Source of the DNA: Baaleninema simplex PCC 7105
GTDB taxonomy: Bacteria; Cyanobacteriota; Cyanobacteriia; Cyanobacteriales; Geitlerinemataceae
Direction of reading: 5' to 3'
Assembly: GCF_000332355.1 (NCBI RefSeq)
Contig: NZ_KB235958.1
Location: forward strand, 1,982,102 to 2,016,080
Length of the DNA stretch: 33,979 nt
The notes beneath the pieces were generated by a model. That model did not search any database and was not told the origin of the DNA. It worked only from the letters and a program-made list of their open reading frames with translations. The position numbers and the translations under genes were made by a program. Every line of letters starts with the position of its first letter. Within the stretch, counting starts at the first letter, position 1. Positions 16,801-24,142 of the stretch are shown here, piece by piece.

Positions 16801-18362
16801 CGCAGGAGGGAGGAGGCCAACCCCTGATGAGCGATCCCGATGCGGCTCGCTTCAATTACGTCATGGCTTTGGCGAATCTGGCATTAGCTGGCTTCGATCT
16901 GGTCTCCACCGTTGACGAAGGCGCGGCTGTATTGGGAGCGTTGGCTAGAAACACTGAGGGGACTGAGGTTTTAGCTCGCCTAGATACTGAGGATCTTGAA
17001 AGACTCGGTCGTGCAATTCGAGACAATGATGAAGAGCTTCTCGATGAGTTGCGAGACAAACTTGGAGATGATTTCGACCCGGCTTACGATGCGTTGCAAG
17101 GGGTAGTCGATGAGGGATTACATTCTGGGGGTTCGAGTTCTGAAGAACTGAGTCGCTTCATCACGCGACTTGAAGGGATTTCTAATATTGACCTCAACCA
17201 ACATTCGATTACTCAGCTCAGTGACGAGCTGATTGGTATTGACAATCAAATTGATATTCATCCACGTCTACTCGAAACCATGCCTAACGAAGATGTGAGT
17301 CGTCTTTTGCAGGTCACTCGAGAATTGGAGATGAATGGTGGCAACGTTAGGGCAATTTCTCCTGAAACCAAGGCAATTTTCCAAGAGTTTCGGACTTCAA
17401 ATAGCTATCGCTTACGTTTTAACGTAGATTTAGCTGAGGGAGACGAAATGCTTAACCAAATTCTCAGCGATCTGGATCTGACAAACGATCCGAAGGCAAT
17501 AGAGCTTTTTGGCAATATGACTCGTTTTGAGCGCATCCGAATTTATAATGTACTAGTAAACGCTTCGTATCCTAGTGGCGCGTCTCACCTGAAGCGTCAA
17601 GCCGCCGATTACGCTCTTTCAACAAATCCAACTTCTGTTGCAGATTTCACTAATCATTTTGAGATGTATGTGTCTGATTTTAAACGTATTTCTAGCGAGA
17701 TCGCAGACAACTATGTTGACTCTGTTGAGGCTCGTCTTGTTCAATTTGAACAAGACTATGGCAGACCCCCTTCTCAAGCAGAAAGGAATGCTATTTTTGA
17801 AGAAATTTCTACAAACATTTTGGGTAAACCGATATTATCAATCAAACGTCAAAATAGTAATTTTAAGAGCGCGGTAGCGCAGCGAGCCGAAATAGAAATG
17901 GGACAAGCCAACGATCTCAATCGTGTGAGTCTGCAAACTCGCCAGCGAATTTTTGAAGCTTATCAGCAAAAAGCTGATGCTCTAGGCAGTCGTATTGGAG
18001 CTACAAGCGTTGAGGCAGGATTAACAGACAACGAATTAGCTACAGCAATTCAGCAATTGGATGAAGTTCATTTTAGTAGTAAATCGGCTGCTGTTTATCA
18101 CACGCAAAAACATTATCTTGAGCTTCCACCTACCGAGCGCCTTGGCACGGAAAGTGAAGTGATAAAATATTTAGATAGTGCAAATAAAACAGTTAAAGAA
18201 GGTACGATAAAAGCAGTGAATCCATCTCAAACAGGTGGACGAACTATTGAAATTTTTCGTTCAAAAACAGAGGCAGACAAGAGATATGACTTGACAGCAT
18301 TTTTGTATGAATCACAAGAAGGATTGGTTGTTTTAGCCAGCTACTACAATAAAGCAAATTAA
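13857..18362 (+). CDS. Large polymorphic toxin-like head protein (1501 aa)
   Basis: GTG start after an excellent ribosome site. Residues 1-210 are acidic, Pro/Ser/Glu-rich and probably disordered. Residues 210-900 are mostly helical and unrecognised. About 926-972 is a hydrophobic helical hairpin (ALAVELGLGVAAFFTGYGIL) that may insert in membranes. A conserved linker follows, ending LGDDFDPAYDALQ at 1069-1081. The rest (1095-1501) is a variable tip; its last 90 residues carry YHTQKHY (H1415, K1418, H1419), reminiscent of small RNase-type toxin tips, but I cannot name the family. No signal peptide, DUF4157, Rhs or PAAR sequence is seen. The same linker precedes unrelated toxin domains downstream, which is the main argument for a polymorphic toxin. 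A putative immunity gene follows at 18524. Confidence 0.75.
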   Translation: MSDFEFLPKPNPDNDIPLYRRNESEKDEGETPLESEERKSVEDLSSPEEETTPPPSLEELEQMGRVDSQEWLQMETEGEEGWDSAEDDSREILSPESLAPPTSQFPSIEEPEAVEALEEDWFSWTGYEEREEEPPEEVRGNEGSVTSQAPPLPTEEASEELAGVESERTDGTPRLESSVLRARSDSPQKSSQPGLESSNKSDPKTPQEETSEEWIYYPLIWPQGAYSNDSSIAMRNSQLFRISLEEAEALHSRFPHRTICGDPPDVEECSQEQLSQILNVEENLETRRSFISRSLYEESRADLLGIDRDTLLNEPQFESFREPPSQEEDEALAETMPPRSDFSPLPRSLHLEADTRYYKLTGEAIANLERIPTFPKLLARIQAGLLREKALLEHNLGDDENINRILGSNALNYPQEYTQILRISNLLLENFSEEELQSFSPLENYEETTLDDYERMIRLRLALQNSSTISEIIELLEGKSIAQWKSSVLQLPNTQRAFQTSEFKIKDAVRGDDDNIAKIEGFDRAMALAHVAIATGGDDGAVVIEQEGFHYIFTLEIETDGSRGEFSREEVEEGRDEITLTGAGNNINVKAFVTIDGHLVTPNTEIGTLDSRSVLEGEAESTTFPNMEGYQAVLEQDLPRLERNEQINNEGYIALFRGLVKAKALQRLADNRQRIEEAKEQYYIPSTDNPDNLTVEEFSSFAEQQTTLRQNIESLREAIERDAALEAKEEELREKIKNAETELNNAREASAFVSEIRQEELSNLGGLETQNSSDSNSEMPPQTPSPLESVDGEGAFSDLNAESLIQDFNELGEPTILAARMNLTQLDTALNAVQRERLIIGQSHPASSLFHDDREKADDLADDRSLAYEIHTRFNRILEYIDKVEVALHEDKISLEDLDAVVTEVLEQIPRQGKEVIREYIDNQNRIEIAISFSALAVELGLGVAAFFTGYGILGIIGSLLGIGTAAVELNQAIQLENVAGSQEGGGQPLMSDPDAARFNYVMALANLALAGFDLVSTVDEGAAVLGALARNTEGTEVLARLDTEDLERLGRAIRDNDEELLDELRDKLGDDFDPAYDALQGVVDEGLHSGGSSSEELSRFITRLEGISNIDLNQHSITQLSDELIGIDNQIDIHPRLLETMPNEDVSRLLQVTRELEMNGGNVRAISPETKAIFQEFRTSNSYRLRFNVDLAEGDEMLNQILSDLDLTNDPKAIELFGNMTRFERIRIYNVLVNASYPSGASHLKRQAADYALSTNPTSVADFTNHFEMYVSDFKRISSEIADNYVDSVEARLVQFEQDYGRPPSQAERNAIFEEISTNILGKPILSIKRQNSNFKSAVAQRAEIEMGQANDLNRVSLQTRQRIFEAYQQKADALGSRIGATSVEAGLTDNELATAIQQLDEVHFSSKSAAVYHTQKHYLELPPTERLGTESEVIKYLDSANKTVKEGTIKAVNPSQTGGRTIEIFRSKTEADKRYDLTAFLYESQEGLVVLASYYNKAN

Positions 18363-18377
18363 TAAAACGATCGATAG

Positions 18378-18489
18378 TCCGGACATTTTTCCGTGCAAGC
18401 GCTGAAACCCTTATTTCCTCGTTGGCTTAACGGTTTTGAGAGGTGTCTGAAACCCGCATTCTCTCGTTATCAGTCAAAAACTGTCCGGA
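18378..18489. repeat. 112-bp element with inverted ends between toxin and immunity genes
   Basis: Left end TCCGGACATTTTT and right end AAAAACTGTCCGGA are inverted with one base inserted. Inside, two direct repeats CTGAAACCC...TCTCGTT or ...CCTCGTT occur; the sequence AAACCCTT...TCGT is shared with the elements at 4482 and 32590. A MITE-like insertion or a hairpin attenuator between the toxin stop and the immunity start; no target duplication was found. Confidence 0.5.
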
Positions 18490-18523
18490 GTGTTGAAAAT
18501 GATGAGAAAAGACCAAAAAAACT

Positions 18524-19093
18524 ATGAATTCTATTGAGCTTTGCCAGCAACTCCGAGAAAGCTTTTTTGAAGCCATTAACATTGAAAAAAACAAAGGTCA
18601 CGTCCCCATAAGAGAAATCAAAGAAGAAATGGAGGTTAACGGCAAAGCTTTTATGTTTAATATCTTTAAACTGGGTCAATCTATGACTTTAGGGATAATC
18701 GATCCAGAAGATGCACCCATCAAACAATTACTTTCAGAAATCAATGACCAGCTTCCTCTCATTGAGCTTTCAATTGATTTTTTTCTCGATCGCGCGACTG
18801 ACCCAAGTCAGTATGATTGGCAGATTTACTCTCAATACGAGCAAGTCAAATATGCTTGTTGGGCGGTCTCAGCTCTTCATTTTCTAAACGAACTTTTTCC
18901 TAATCCAGGAAATGAGAAGCTTTACTGGGAACCGATCGATATCGAAGAAGTAGAAAAAGATGTGGCTTTTTGGTTGAACCGAGTAGGTTCTGTCAGACCG
19001 AATGATATTCCTCCGGGAATTCCCTCTTCTCACTGGTGGTGGTGGAGCGAAGGCGATCGTCCCGATCCTCAAGCGGATAGTTCGACAAACTGA
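18524..19093 (+). CDS. Putative immunity protein for the head toxin
   Basis: 189 residues, no recognised family, directly downstream of the 1501-aa gene. Helical and soluble: LCQQLRESFFEAINIEKNKG, then FNIFKLGQSMTLGIIDPEDA. A truncated homologue at 32900 (LCERLKSVFEKTAAIEKEER, KVFDIGQALEMKRIQRKDL) sits right after a 27-codon homologue of this toxin's C-terminus. Conservation of the pair as a unit at two places supports toxin/immunity pairing. It is separated from the toxin stop by the 112-bp inverted-repeat element. Start ATG 18524 has only a weak purine tract upstream. Confidence 0.65.
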   Translation: MNSIELCQQLRESFFEAINIEKNKGHVPIREIKEEMEVNGKAFMFNIFKLGQSMTLGIIDPEDAPIKQLLSEINDQLPLIELSIDFFLDRATDPSQYDWQIYSQYEQVKYACWAVSALHFLNELFPNPGNEKLYWEPIDIEEVEKDVAFWLNRVGSVRPNDIPPGIPSSHWWWWSEGDRPDPQADSSTN

Positions 19094-19239
19094 TAATAGC
19101 CCTCTTGAGTTAATTTCGGAATAAAAATCTCGACCTCATTTTTTTGATTCTTTTCAAGAAGATAGTTTGCAAAATCTTTCGACGTGAAGTCTACAACTTG
19201 TAGCCTTTTGGCTAATAAAATTTTCCAAGACCAAGTTTT
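19069..19239 (-). pseudogene. C-terminal remnant of an unknown protein
   Basis: A minus-strand frame of about 57 codons, with no start codon, ends at TGA 19069-19071. It reads WKILLAKRLQVVDFTSKDFA, a Lys/Asn-rich middle, then IPKLTQEGYYQFVELSA, which has the composition of a genuine protein tail. It overlaps the end of the immunity gene by 25 bp and is cut on its 5' side where the next cassette begins. I do not recognise the family. Confidence 0.35.
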
Positions 19240-19380
19240 TTAAGAGGCGAGAAACACCCACCTTTTTTTACAGGATATCACTCCGATCCGACTGAAGAAG
19301 GTAATACGCTGGCGGGAGCGCAGGAAGCCGGTGGCGAACCTTCGATCGACGATCCCGGAGCGGCTCGTTTCAATTACGTC

Positions 19381-20592
19381 ATGGGTTGGGTGAACCTGAT
19401 TCTGGCGGGGTTGGATGTGAGCGTCGCTATTCGCGAGAGCGGAACGCTTCTGCGAGGAGCAGAAGCGGCTGAGGACATTCTCAATACCGCCACAGACGCC
19501 GACGTGTTCGCTCGTCTGACTCCCGAACAGATTCAACGGCTCGATCGCGCGGCCGTACTCGAATTTGAAGGAGACGAAAGTGCTGACGCTCTGCTAAGAG
19601 GGTTGCGAGACGAACTCGGAGATGATTTCGATCCGGCTTACGATGCGTTGCAACGCGCACCCGTCGCTGAGGGAGTAACGAAATGCTTTATCGCTGGGAC
19701 TCCCGTTTTAACGCCCTCTGGTCACCGAGCGATCGAGACGCTTCAAGTAGGCGATCGCGTGGTGTCTGTCCATCCCGAAAAGGGGAAGGCAGCGGATTGT
19801 CCCGTTGTCCGTTGCTTGACTCGAGCCGTTCCTGTCGTTTTAGAGATCGTCGCGGGAGCGGTTACGATTACGGCCTCTCCCGAACACCCCTTTTGGGTGG
19901 TTGAGGAAGGATGGAAGAAAGCTGGGGAGTTACAAATTGGCGATCGACTCGTCACCCAGCATCGAGAGTCGGTGAAGATCGAGGTCCTTCGGCGTCGAGA
20001 GGGAAACTTCACAGTCTATAACCTTGAAGTGGAAGGGTTTCATACCTATCTCGTCTCGCCGCGATCGATTCTCGTTCATAACAAGTCTTTGGCTAGCCCC
20101 CGTCCTAGTTGGAGTCCATTTATGACAAGAGAGGAGGCTATTGCCTATACGAGCGAAAGTGTTTATAACAATAGAACTTTCTATCATGGGACGGTCGCTA
20201 CTAGCGCTGAAAATATAGCAACTTCTGGCGTAGATCCAGCCTTTTTTGATGACTATTCTAACTATGGGCCGGGATTTTACATCACAGCTAGTAGGGAAAC
20301 CTCAATCAATTATGCAAGGGTAGCTGCTGAATCTTCTGATGAAAATGCTGCTGTTATAGAAGTTATGTTGGATGTCAGAAACCCAAAAGTGTACCAAAAT
20401 TATAACCAATATCTACAAGAAGTAGATAACTATATGCGCCAATTCGGTGTTAGCGATGAAGACGTTGGCGTAGCTTACACAAATTACTTAATTGAACAAG
20501 GATATGATGCAATAGAAGTTGTAGAAAGACAGTTCTTTGTGATTTTTTGCCCCCAACAAGTTGTAACCATAGGAAAGGAGACAATTCAATGA
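19381..20592 (+). CDS. Toxin cassette: linker + Hint protease + ADP-ribosyltransferase-like toxin
   Basis: No head region: homology to the head protein begins near 19301 (LAGAQEAGGEP), before any usable start, so ATG 19381 is formal. Residues 1-91 are the linker (core at 19615-19653). Residues 102-234 are a pretoxin Hint domain: C102 in CFIAGTPVLTPSGH, the ASPEHPFWV block, and HTYLVSPRSILVHN ending at N234, expected to cut itself and free the tip. From 245 an ART-like toxin: FYHGT (H269), YGPGFYITAS, and AIEVVE (E379), an H-Y-E layout like PARP/DUF3990-type ADP-ribosyltransferases. The stop overlaps the next gene's start as ATGA. Probably a silent cassette unless recombined into a head gene. 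Confidence 0.8.
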   Translation: MGWVNLILAGLDVSVAIRESGTLLRGAEAAEDILNTATDADVFARLTPEQIQRLDRAAVLEFEGDESADALLRGLRDELGDDFDPAYDALQRAPVAEGVTKCFIAGTPVLTPSGHRAIETLQVGDRVVSVHPEKGKAADCPVVRCLTRAVPVVLEIVAGAVTITASPEHPFWVVEEGWKKAGELQIGDRLVTQHRESVKIEVLRRREGNFTVYNLEVEGFHTYLVSPRSILVHNKSLASPRPSWSPFMTREEAIAYTSESVYNNRTFYHGTVATSAENIATSGVDPAFFDDYSNYGPGFYITASRETSINYARVAAESSDENAAVIEVMLDVRNPKVYQNYNQYLQEVDNYMRQFGVSDEDVGVAYTNYLIEQGYDAIEVVERQFFVIFCPQQVVTIGKETIQ

Positions 20593-20840
20593 CAGAGTAC
20601 AAAGGATGCAAATACTGCAAACATTTCCAACTTGATGGATCCTGTGCTGCTTTTGCACCCGATCCAATTCCTCTTCCTATAGTTTCAGGGCAAATTCAGC
20701 ATACTAAACCTCTGCACAGCCAAAAAAACTCCATTGTCTACGAGCCGACAGATAAGTCAATTCATCAAAGGTTTATAGAGCAATTTCCTGAGAGGTTGTC
20801 TGTAAATAAAAATGCAAAGAAGAAGAAGAAGAGACAATAA
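20589..20840 (+). CDS. Putative immunity protein for the ART toxin (83 aa, Cys-containing)
   Basis: Starts inside the toxin stop (ATGA at 20589-20592) with GGAG upstream, so translation is probably coupled. The protein begins MTEYKGCKYCKHFQLDGSCA, a CxxC...C cluster that could bind zinc, and ends in a lysine-rich tail (NKNAKKKKKRQ). No family recognised. Position and coupling are the reasons for the immunity call. Confidence 0.65.
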   Translation: MTEYKGCKYCKHFQLDGSCAAFAPDPIPLPIVSGQIQHTKPLHSQKNSIVYEPTDKSIHQRFIEQFPERLSVNKNAKKKKKRQ

Positions 20841-20876
20841 AGCCAGAGTATAAAATCTCAAAGTGTATCAGTTCCT

Positions 20877-21042
20877 TTGAGAGGGTTGCGAGAGGAACTC
20901 GGAGATGATTTCGACCCCGCTTACGATACACTGCAACAGGTAGTCGCTGAGGGATTATCGGACTGCTTTATCGCTGGGACTCTCATTTTAACACCCTCTG
21001 GCCACCGCTCGAAAAGTAATTTGTCAACAGGGAGAAACTTAG
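20877..21042 (+). pseudogene. Linker + truncated Hint remnant
   Basis: Starts in mid-linker (RGLREELGDDFDPAYDTLQ, core 20898-20936), runs through VVAEGLSDCFIAGTLILTPS, the first 17 or so residues of a Hint domain, and breaks off after GHR into unrelated sequence just before the SMI1 gene. The same join, almost base for base, is found at 31990-32090, so the deletion happened before the two cassettes were duplicated. Confidence 0.7.
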
Positions 21043-21543
21043 ATGTACCTAGAGCGAGCTAAAAAACGATATGCTGAAATGATGGAAGAATTTAAAGATT
21101 TAAATCTTCCTTATCAAACTCGACCGGCTCATCCAGAAAATATTGAGAAACTCGAACGTCAACTCGGCTTACCTTTACCGGCTGCCTATAAAGAATTCCT
21201 CTTGTGGATGGGCGCTGGTGCTGGCAGATTTATGGATCACTTAGATTTTTGTGTGGGTGATGTGCTTTATAATCAAGAAACTGCTCCTGAGATAATGGAG
21301 GATCATTGTCGCGAACCGTTGCCCGAAGATGCGATTGTTTTTGCGATGGGAGGGCAAGGTTATGAGTTTTACTTTCTTCGCGCTTTTGATGGAGATAATC
21401 CGCCCATTCACTACTATTTAGAACTTGAGGAAAAATTTGAATGGAACGTGTGTCCTAATTTAGACGACATGATTTTGGGAGCCGTTGAAGGAAGGATTCA
21501 CTACCATCGAGAAGAGGGGAGAGGGTGTGTAGGGATCATCTAG
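21043..21543 (+). CDS. SMI1/KNR4 (SUKH) family immunity protein, copy 1
   Basis: 166 residues with SUKH hallmarks: IEKLERQLGLPLPAAYKEFL, LLWMGAGAG, and a late HYYLELEEKF segment. SUKH proteins are the most common immunity proteins of bacterial polymorphic toxins (established knowledge). Its toxin is missing: upstream is only a linker/Hint stub. The ribosome site is GGGAGAAACTT before ATG 21043. The stop TAG (21541) lies inside a sequence (GGGATCATCTAGTTTAAG) matching the end of the ISKra4-type element, so the original C-terminus was probably replaced by transposon sequence. Paralogue at 32091. Confidence 0.88.
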   Translation: MYLERAKKRYAEMMEEFKDLNLPYQTRPAHPENIEKLERQLGLPLPAAYKEFLLWMGAGAGRFMDHLDFCVGDVLYNQETAPEIMEDHCREPLPEDAIVFAMGGQGYEFYFLRAFDGDNPPIHYYLELEEKFEWNVCPNLDDMILGAVEGRIHYHREEGRGCVGII

Positions 21544-21720
21544 TTTAAGTAATGAGTAAAAATATAGCAATCCTAACTCATTTGCGGTAATTTACCGGTT
21601 AAAACTCCTATCTGAAGGTTGAATTGTCTCTCCAGATCCCCGGCATCTTGGAGATGCCGGGGATCTCATACGGCAATTTACCTGATGGGATTTTGCCACA
21701 AGTCACAAGAATCATTTTTA
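21532..21720. mobile_element. ISKra4-type terminal remnant with palindrome
   Basis: 21532-21565 match the 34-bp end of the ISKra4-type element at 28547 with about three differences. Further right, a 15-bp-arm palindrome (21634-21666, AGATCCCCGGCATCT/TGG loop) is identical to one at 29809. The flank GGGATTTTGCCAC is the inverse of GGTGGCAAAATTCCC in the 152-bp MITE, so part of this is a diverged, inverted MITE-B copy. It is cut by MITE-A at 21721. No gene here. Confidence 0.6.
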
Positions 21721-21841
21721 GGCTCTTCGGAGTTTAGGGTGACAGAAAAACTAACTTCACGAGATTTCAAGGGTTTTGGCTCTCGAATTTTCAATTTTTT
21801 GTATTATGGTATACATTTATAACCACAAACTCCGAAGACCC
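21721..21841 (+). mobile_element. MITE-A copy 2
   Basis: Same 121-bp unit as 4482-4602 with a few base differences. Flanked by ATTTTTA on both sides (21714-21720, 21842-21848); with the terminal C it reads as an 8-bp CATTTTTA duplication. Confidence 0.88.
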
Positions 21842-21944
21842 ATTTTTAGTCCGTGAATTTTGAGCGCTAAATTGCTACGTTAGACTTAGGTAAATCGGCG
21901 ACTTAAAGGCTGAGCGTATCGCCAAGACCGCCACAGACGTCGAT

Positions 21945-23092
21945 GTGTTCGATCGTCTGACTCCCGAGCAAATTCAACGGCTCGATCGCGCGGCCGTACT
22001 CGAATTTGAAGGAGACGAAAGTGCTGACGCTCTGCTAAGAGGGTTGCGAGACGAACTCGGAGATGATTTCGATCCGGCTTACGATGCTTTACAGCAAGGA
22101 ACGCGCTCGATGTCTACGGGCGGTATGCGTACTGCTCGTCAGTGGGGGGCTGAAGTCTTAGAAATTCCTGAAGAGTTACTTCAAGAACTCAGCAAAGAAT
22201 CAATTGAGGAGTTACAACAACTGCCTCGATGGGCCCAGGATATTTTTCGACAGCTTAACGATTCGACCAAGCGACGGCTGCTATTGGAGTGTACTTGGTC
22301 TGCAACTAAGGCAGCAATTTGCGTTGACGCAGCAAGAATTGAAGAGTATGTCAGAAATCTTTCCTCTTCCGATCTAGAAAATGCGAGAAGGCTCACTTCA
22401 CTTGATGAGGTCATAACGGCGATTGAAAGTGCAATAGAGGGATTACCTAACGGGCTAAACTTTGGGCTGTATCCAAGGAAATTTCGATCGGGAGAAATTC
22501 TGAATCTTCTCGAAAGATTTGAGATAACGGATCTCGATCTGGAGAGAATAAGAGAGTTCGTACAAGAAACACGTGGAGGAAGACCTCTCGATCGGCAAAA
22601 ATTATATAACTTATTTACACAGTATTTAAGTGCATTAATTCCTGCTAAAGTGGGCGAAGACCTGCCGGAATTTATCCGCTTAACTGAAGATTTAATTGGA
22701 TCGGCGGGAAGATCCATAAGAGGTTCTGCCTTTGAAAACTTCCTCAAGCTATATGTACCACAATTTGGAAACTTAAGAAGAGCAAAATTTAAAGAGCGTG
22801 GATCTCTAAAAAATGTAAATTGCGATCTTTTCGATTCCAGCAGCGGAACAATATGGGAATTTAAATACCAATCTAATCCACTAGCAGGAGAGTCTTTAAC
22901 AAGATATACAAAAGTAATCGGACAACAAGACATCAAGGATTCGATAACAGCAGAAAGAGCCAACTTTCTTTTTGCTACTCAGCAGATGGCAGAAACTAAC
23001 AAAGATCGCCTTAAAGCCCTTGAAAACCATAACGTTTTTTATGTCGAGCAACCCGATCCAAATCAGCGCGTTAATTTAGTTGAGCTTCAATA
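21945..23092 (+). CDS. Toxin cassette: linker + PD-(D/E)XK nuclease-like toxin
   Basis: 382 residues from GTG 21945; linker homology already begins about 30 bp upstream, so this start is formal. Residues 1-50 are the linker, nearly identical to the ART cassette (core at 22056-22094). A helical middle is followed by a restriction-endonuclease-like tip: E264 in GSAFENFL, D294 in NVNCDLFD, and E305-x-K307 in TIWEFKYQ, the spacing of a PD-(D/E)XK active site, then QQDIKDSITAERANF. This suggests DNA-cleaving activity (inference). No head, Hint or signal peptide. Two immunity-like genes follow. Confidence 0.75.
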
Positions 23093-23254
23093 AATAAGAT
23101 TAGACTTCTCCAAAACAAAACACCTCATATCAAATCTGGGGTGTTGAGACAAGAAACCAAAACTGGGCATTGCTGTTTTTTAGCAAATTCTCTTGACAAT
23201 ATACAGATTGTGTGTCAAGAAAATTATTATTTATTTTGATTTGTTTTCCTAGCC

Positions 23255-23539
23255 ATGCAATCAATTCCCAACGCTCGTCTCAAAAAGATACTTGGATACT
23301 TTACTGTTACTCCCAGCTCTGCTCTTTTTATTGTTGACTCTGCAACCGCTGACATTTGTACGAATTATGAGCTAGAAGGACAAATTTTAATTCCCAAGAA
23401 AAGCATTCAGGAAGACAGATATGTAATTTCACAAGCTCCGGATGGAGAAGAGATCGGGGTTGGTGTATGTGTTGAGTTTGAATTAGAAGATGAGGTTCTA
23501 AACAATTGCTACTATGTTGATATTCCAGTCTATGCATAA
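23255..23539 (+). CDS. Putative immunity protein downstream of nuclease toxin
   Basis: 94 residues, unrecognised. The central and C-terminal part (IGVGVCVEFELEDEVLNNCYY, then DIPVYA) resembles the first domain of the next gene (FCIGVALCLELQGIIPEKGVEL, then PIYGEY), so the two are tandem paralogues. It lies 162 bp after the toxin stop; the gap contains AACACC/GGTGTT and CTTGACA/TGTCAAG inverted pairs that could be a weak terminator and a promoter -35. No clear ribosome site. Confidence 0.55.
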   Translation: MQSIPNARLKKILGYFTVTPSSALFIVDSATADICTNYELEGQILIPKKSIQEDRYVISQAPDGEEIGVGVCVEFELEDEVLNNCYYVDIPVYA

Positions 23540-23557
23540 TATCAAGGAGAGCAGTTT

Positions 23558-24130
23558 TTGAGGTACTCTATTGAAGTCGCTAATTGTCTTCCCGCTCACG
23601 AGATTGAAGATGCCGAAGAGTTTATCAATAATGTATATGCCACACCTCCGCAACGTGCAGAGCCTAAAGAGCTATTGGATGTAGAATTAATTGGATATAC
23701 AACAATCATAGGAGGGGGGCTGTTCATTTGCGATCTAGATATGCTCTGGATGTCTCGAAGATATTCAGGGGGATTTTCTGAACGTAATCAGATTGCTGAT
23801 TCGAGAGAAGGCGATGCACCTGGCTTTTGTATTGGAGTTGCTTTATGCCTTGAATTACAAGGAATCATACCTGAGAAGGGAGTAGAGCTTCCTATATATG
23901 GAGAGTATAAAGGCAATTTTCTTCAGAGGGTGATAATTGAAAACAGTCCGACAGGGGGAACCGAGGTGTTTTCTCGTTTGAAGACTCGCCAGATTCAAGA
24001 GCTAGGCGAGGCCGTTCGACTTGAGGCAGCCGGGGATGAGGGAGCCGAGACTCTTCTCGAACGCTTGCGAACCGATCTGGGGGATAACTTCGATCTCGCT
24101 TACGATGCTTTGCAACACCTAATGGGTTAG
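23558..24130 (+). CDS. Immunity-like protein fused to a toxin linker
   Basis: TTG start supported by AAGGAG nine bases upstream. Residues 1-130 are a paralogue of the previous gene. From about residue 133 the frame passes straight into the pre-toxin linker (FSRLKTRQIQELGEAVRLEA, core LGDNFDLAYDALQ at 24077-24115) and stops after HLMG. So an immunity gene has been joined in frame to the linker of the next cassette, whose toxin is gone; the following DNA is an IS1-type relic. The fusion may be a harmless by-product or a real product. Confidence 0.6.
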   Translation: MRYSIEVANCLPAHEIEDAEEFINNVYATPPQRAEPKELLDVELIGYTTIIGGGLFICDLDMLWMSRRYSGGFSERNQIADSREGDAPGFCIGVALCLELQGIIPEKGVELPIYGEYKGNFLQRVIIENSPTGGTEVFSRLKTRQIQELGEAVRLEAAGDEGAETLLERLRTDLGDNFDLAYDALQHLMG

Positions 24131-24142
24131 GTAGTCAGGTAG

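Noticed and set aside
21619..21822. 67-codon plus-strand frame
   Set aside because: Lies entirely in the palindrome remnant and MITE-A.
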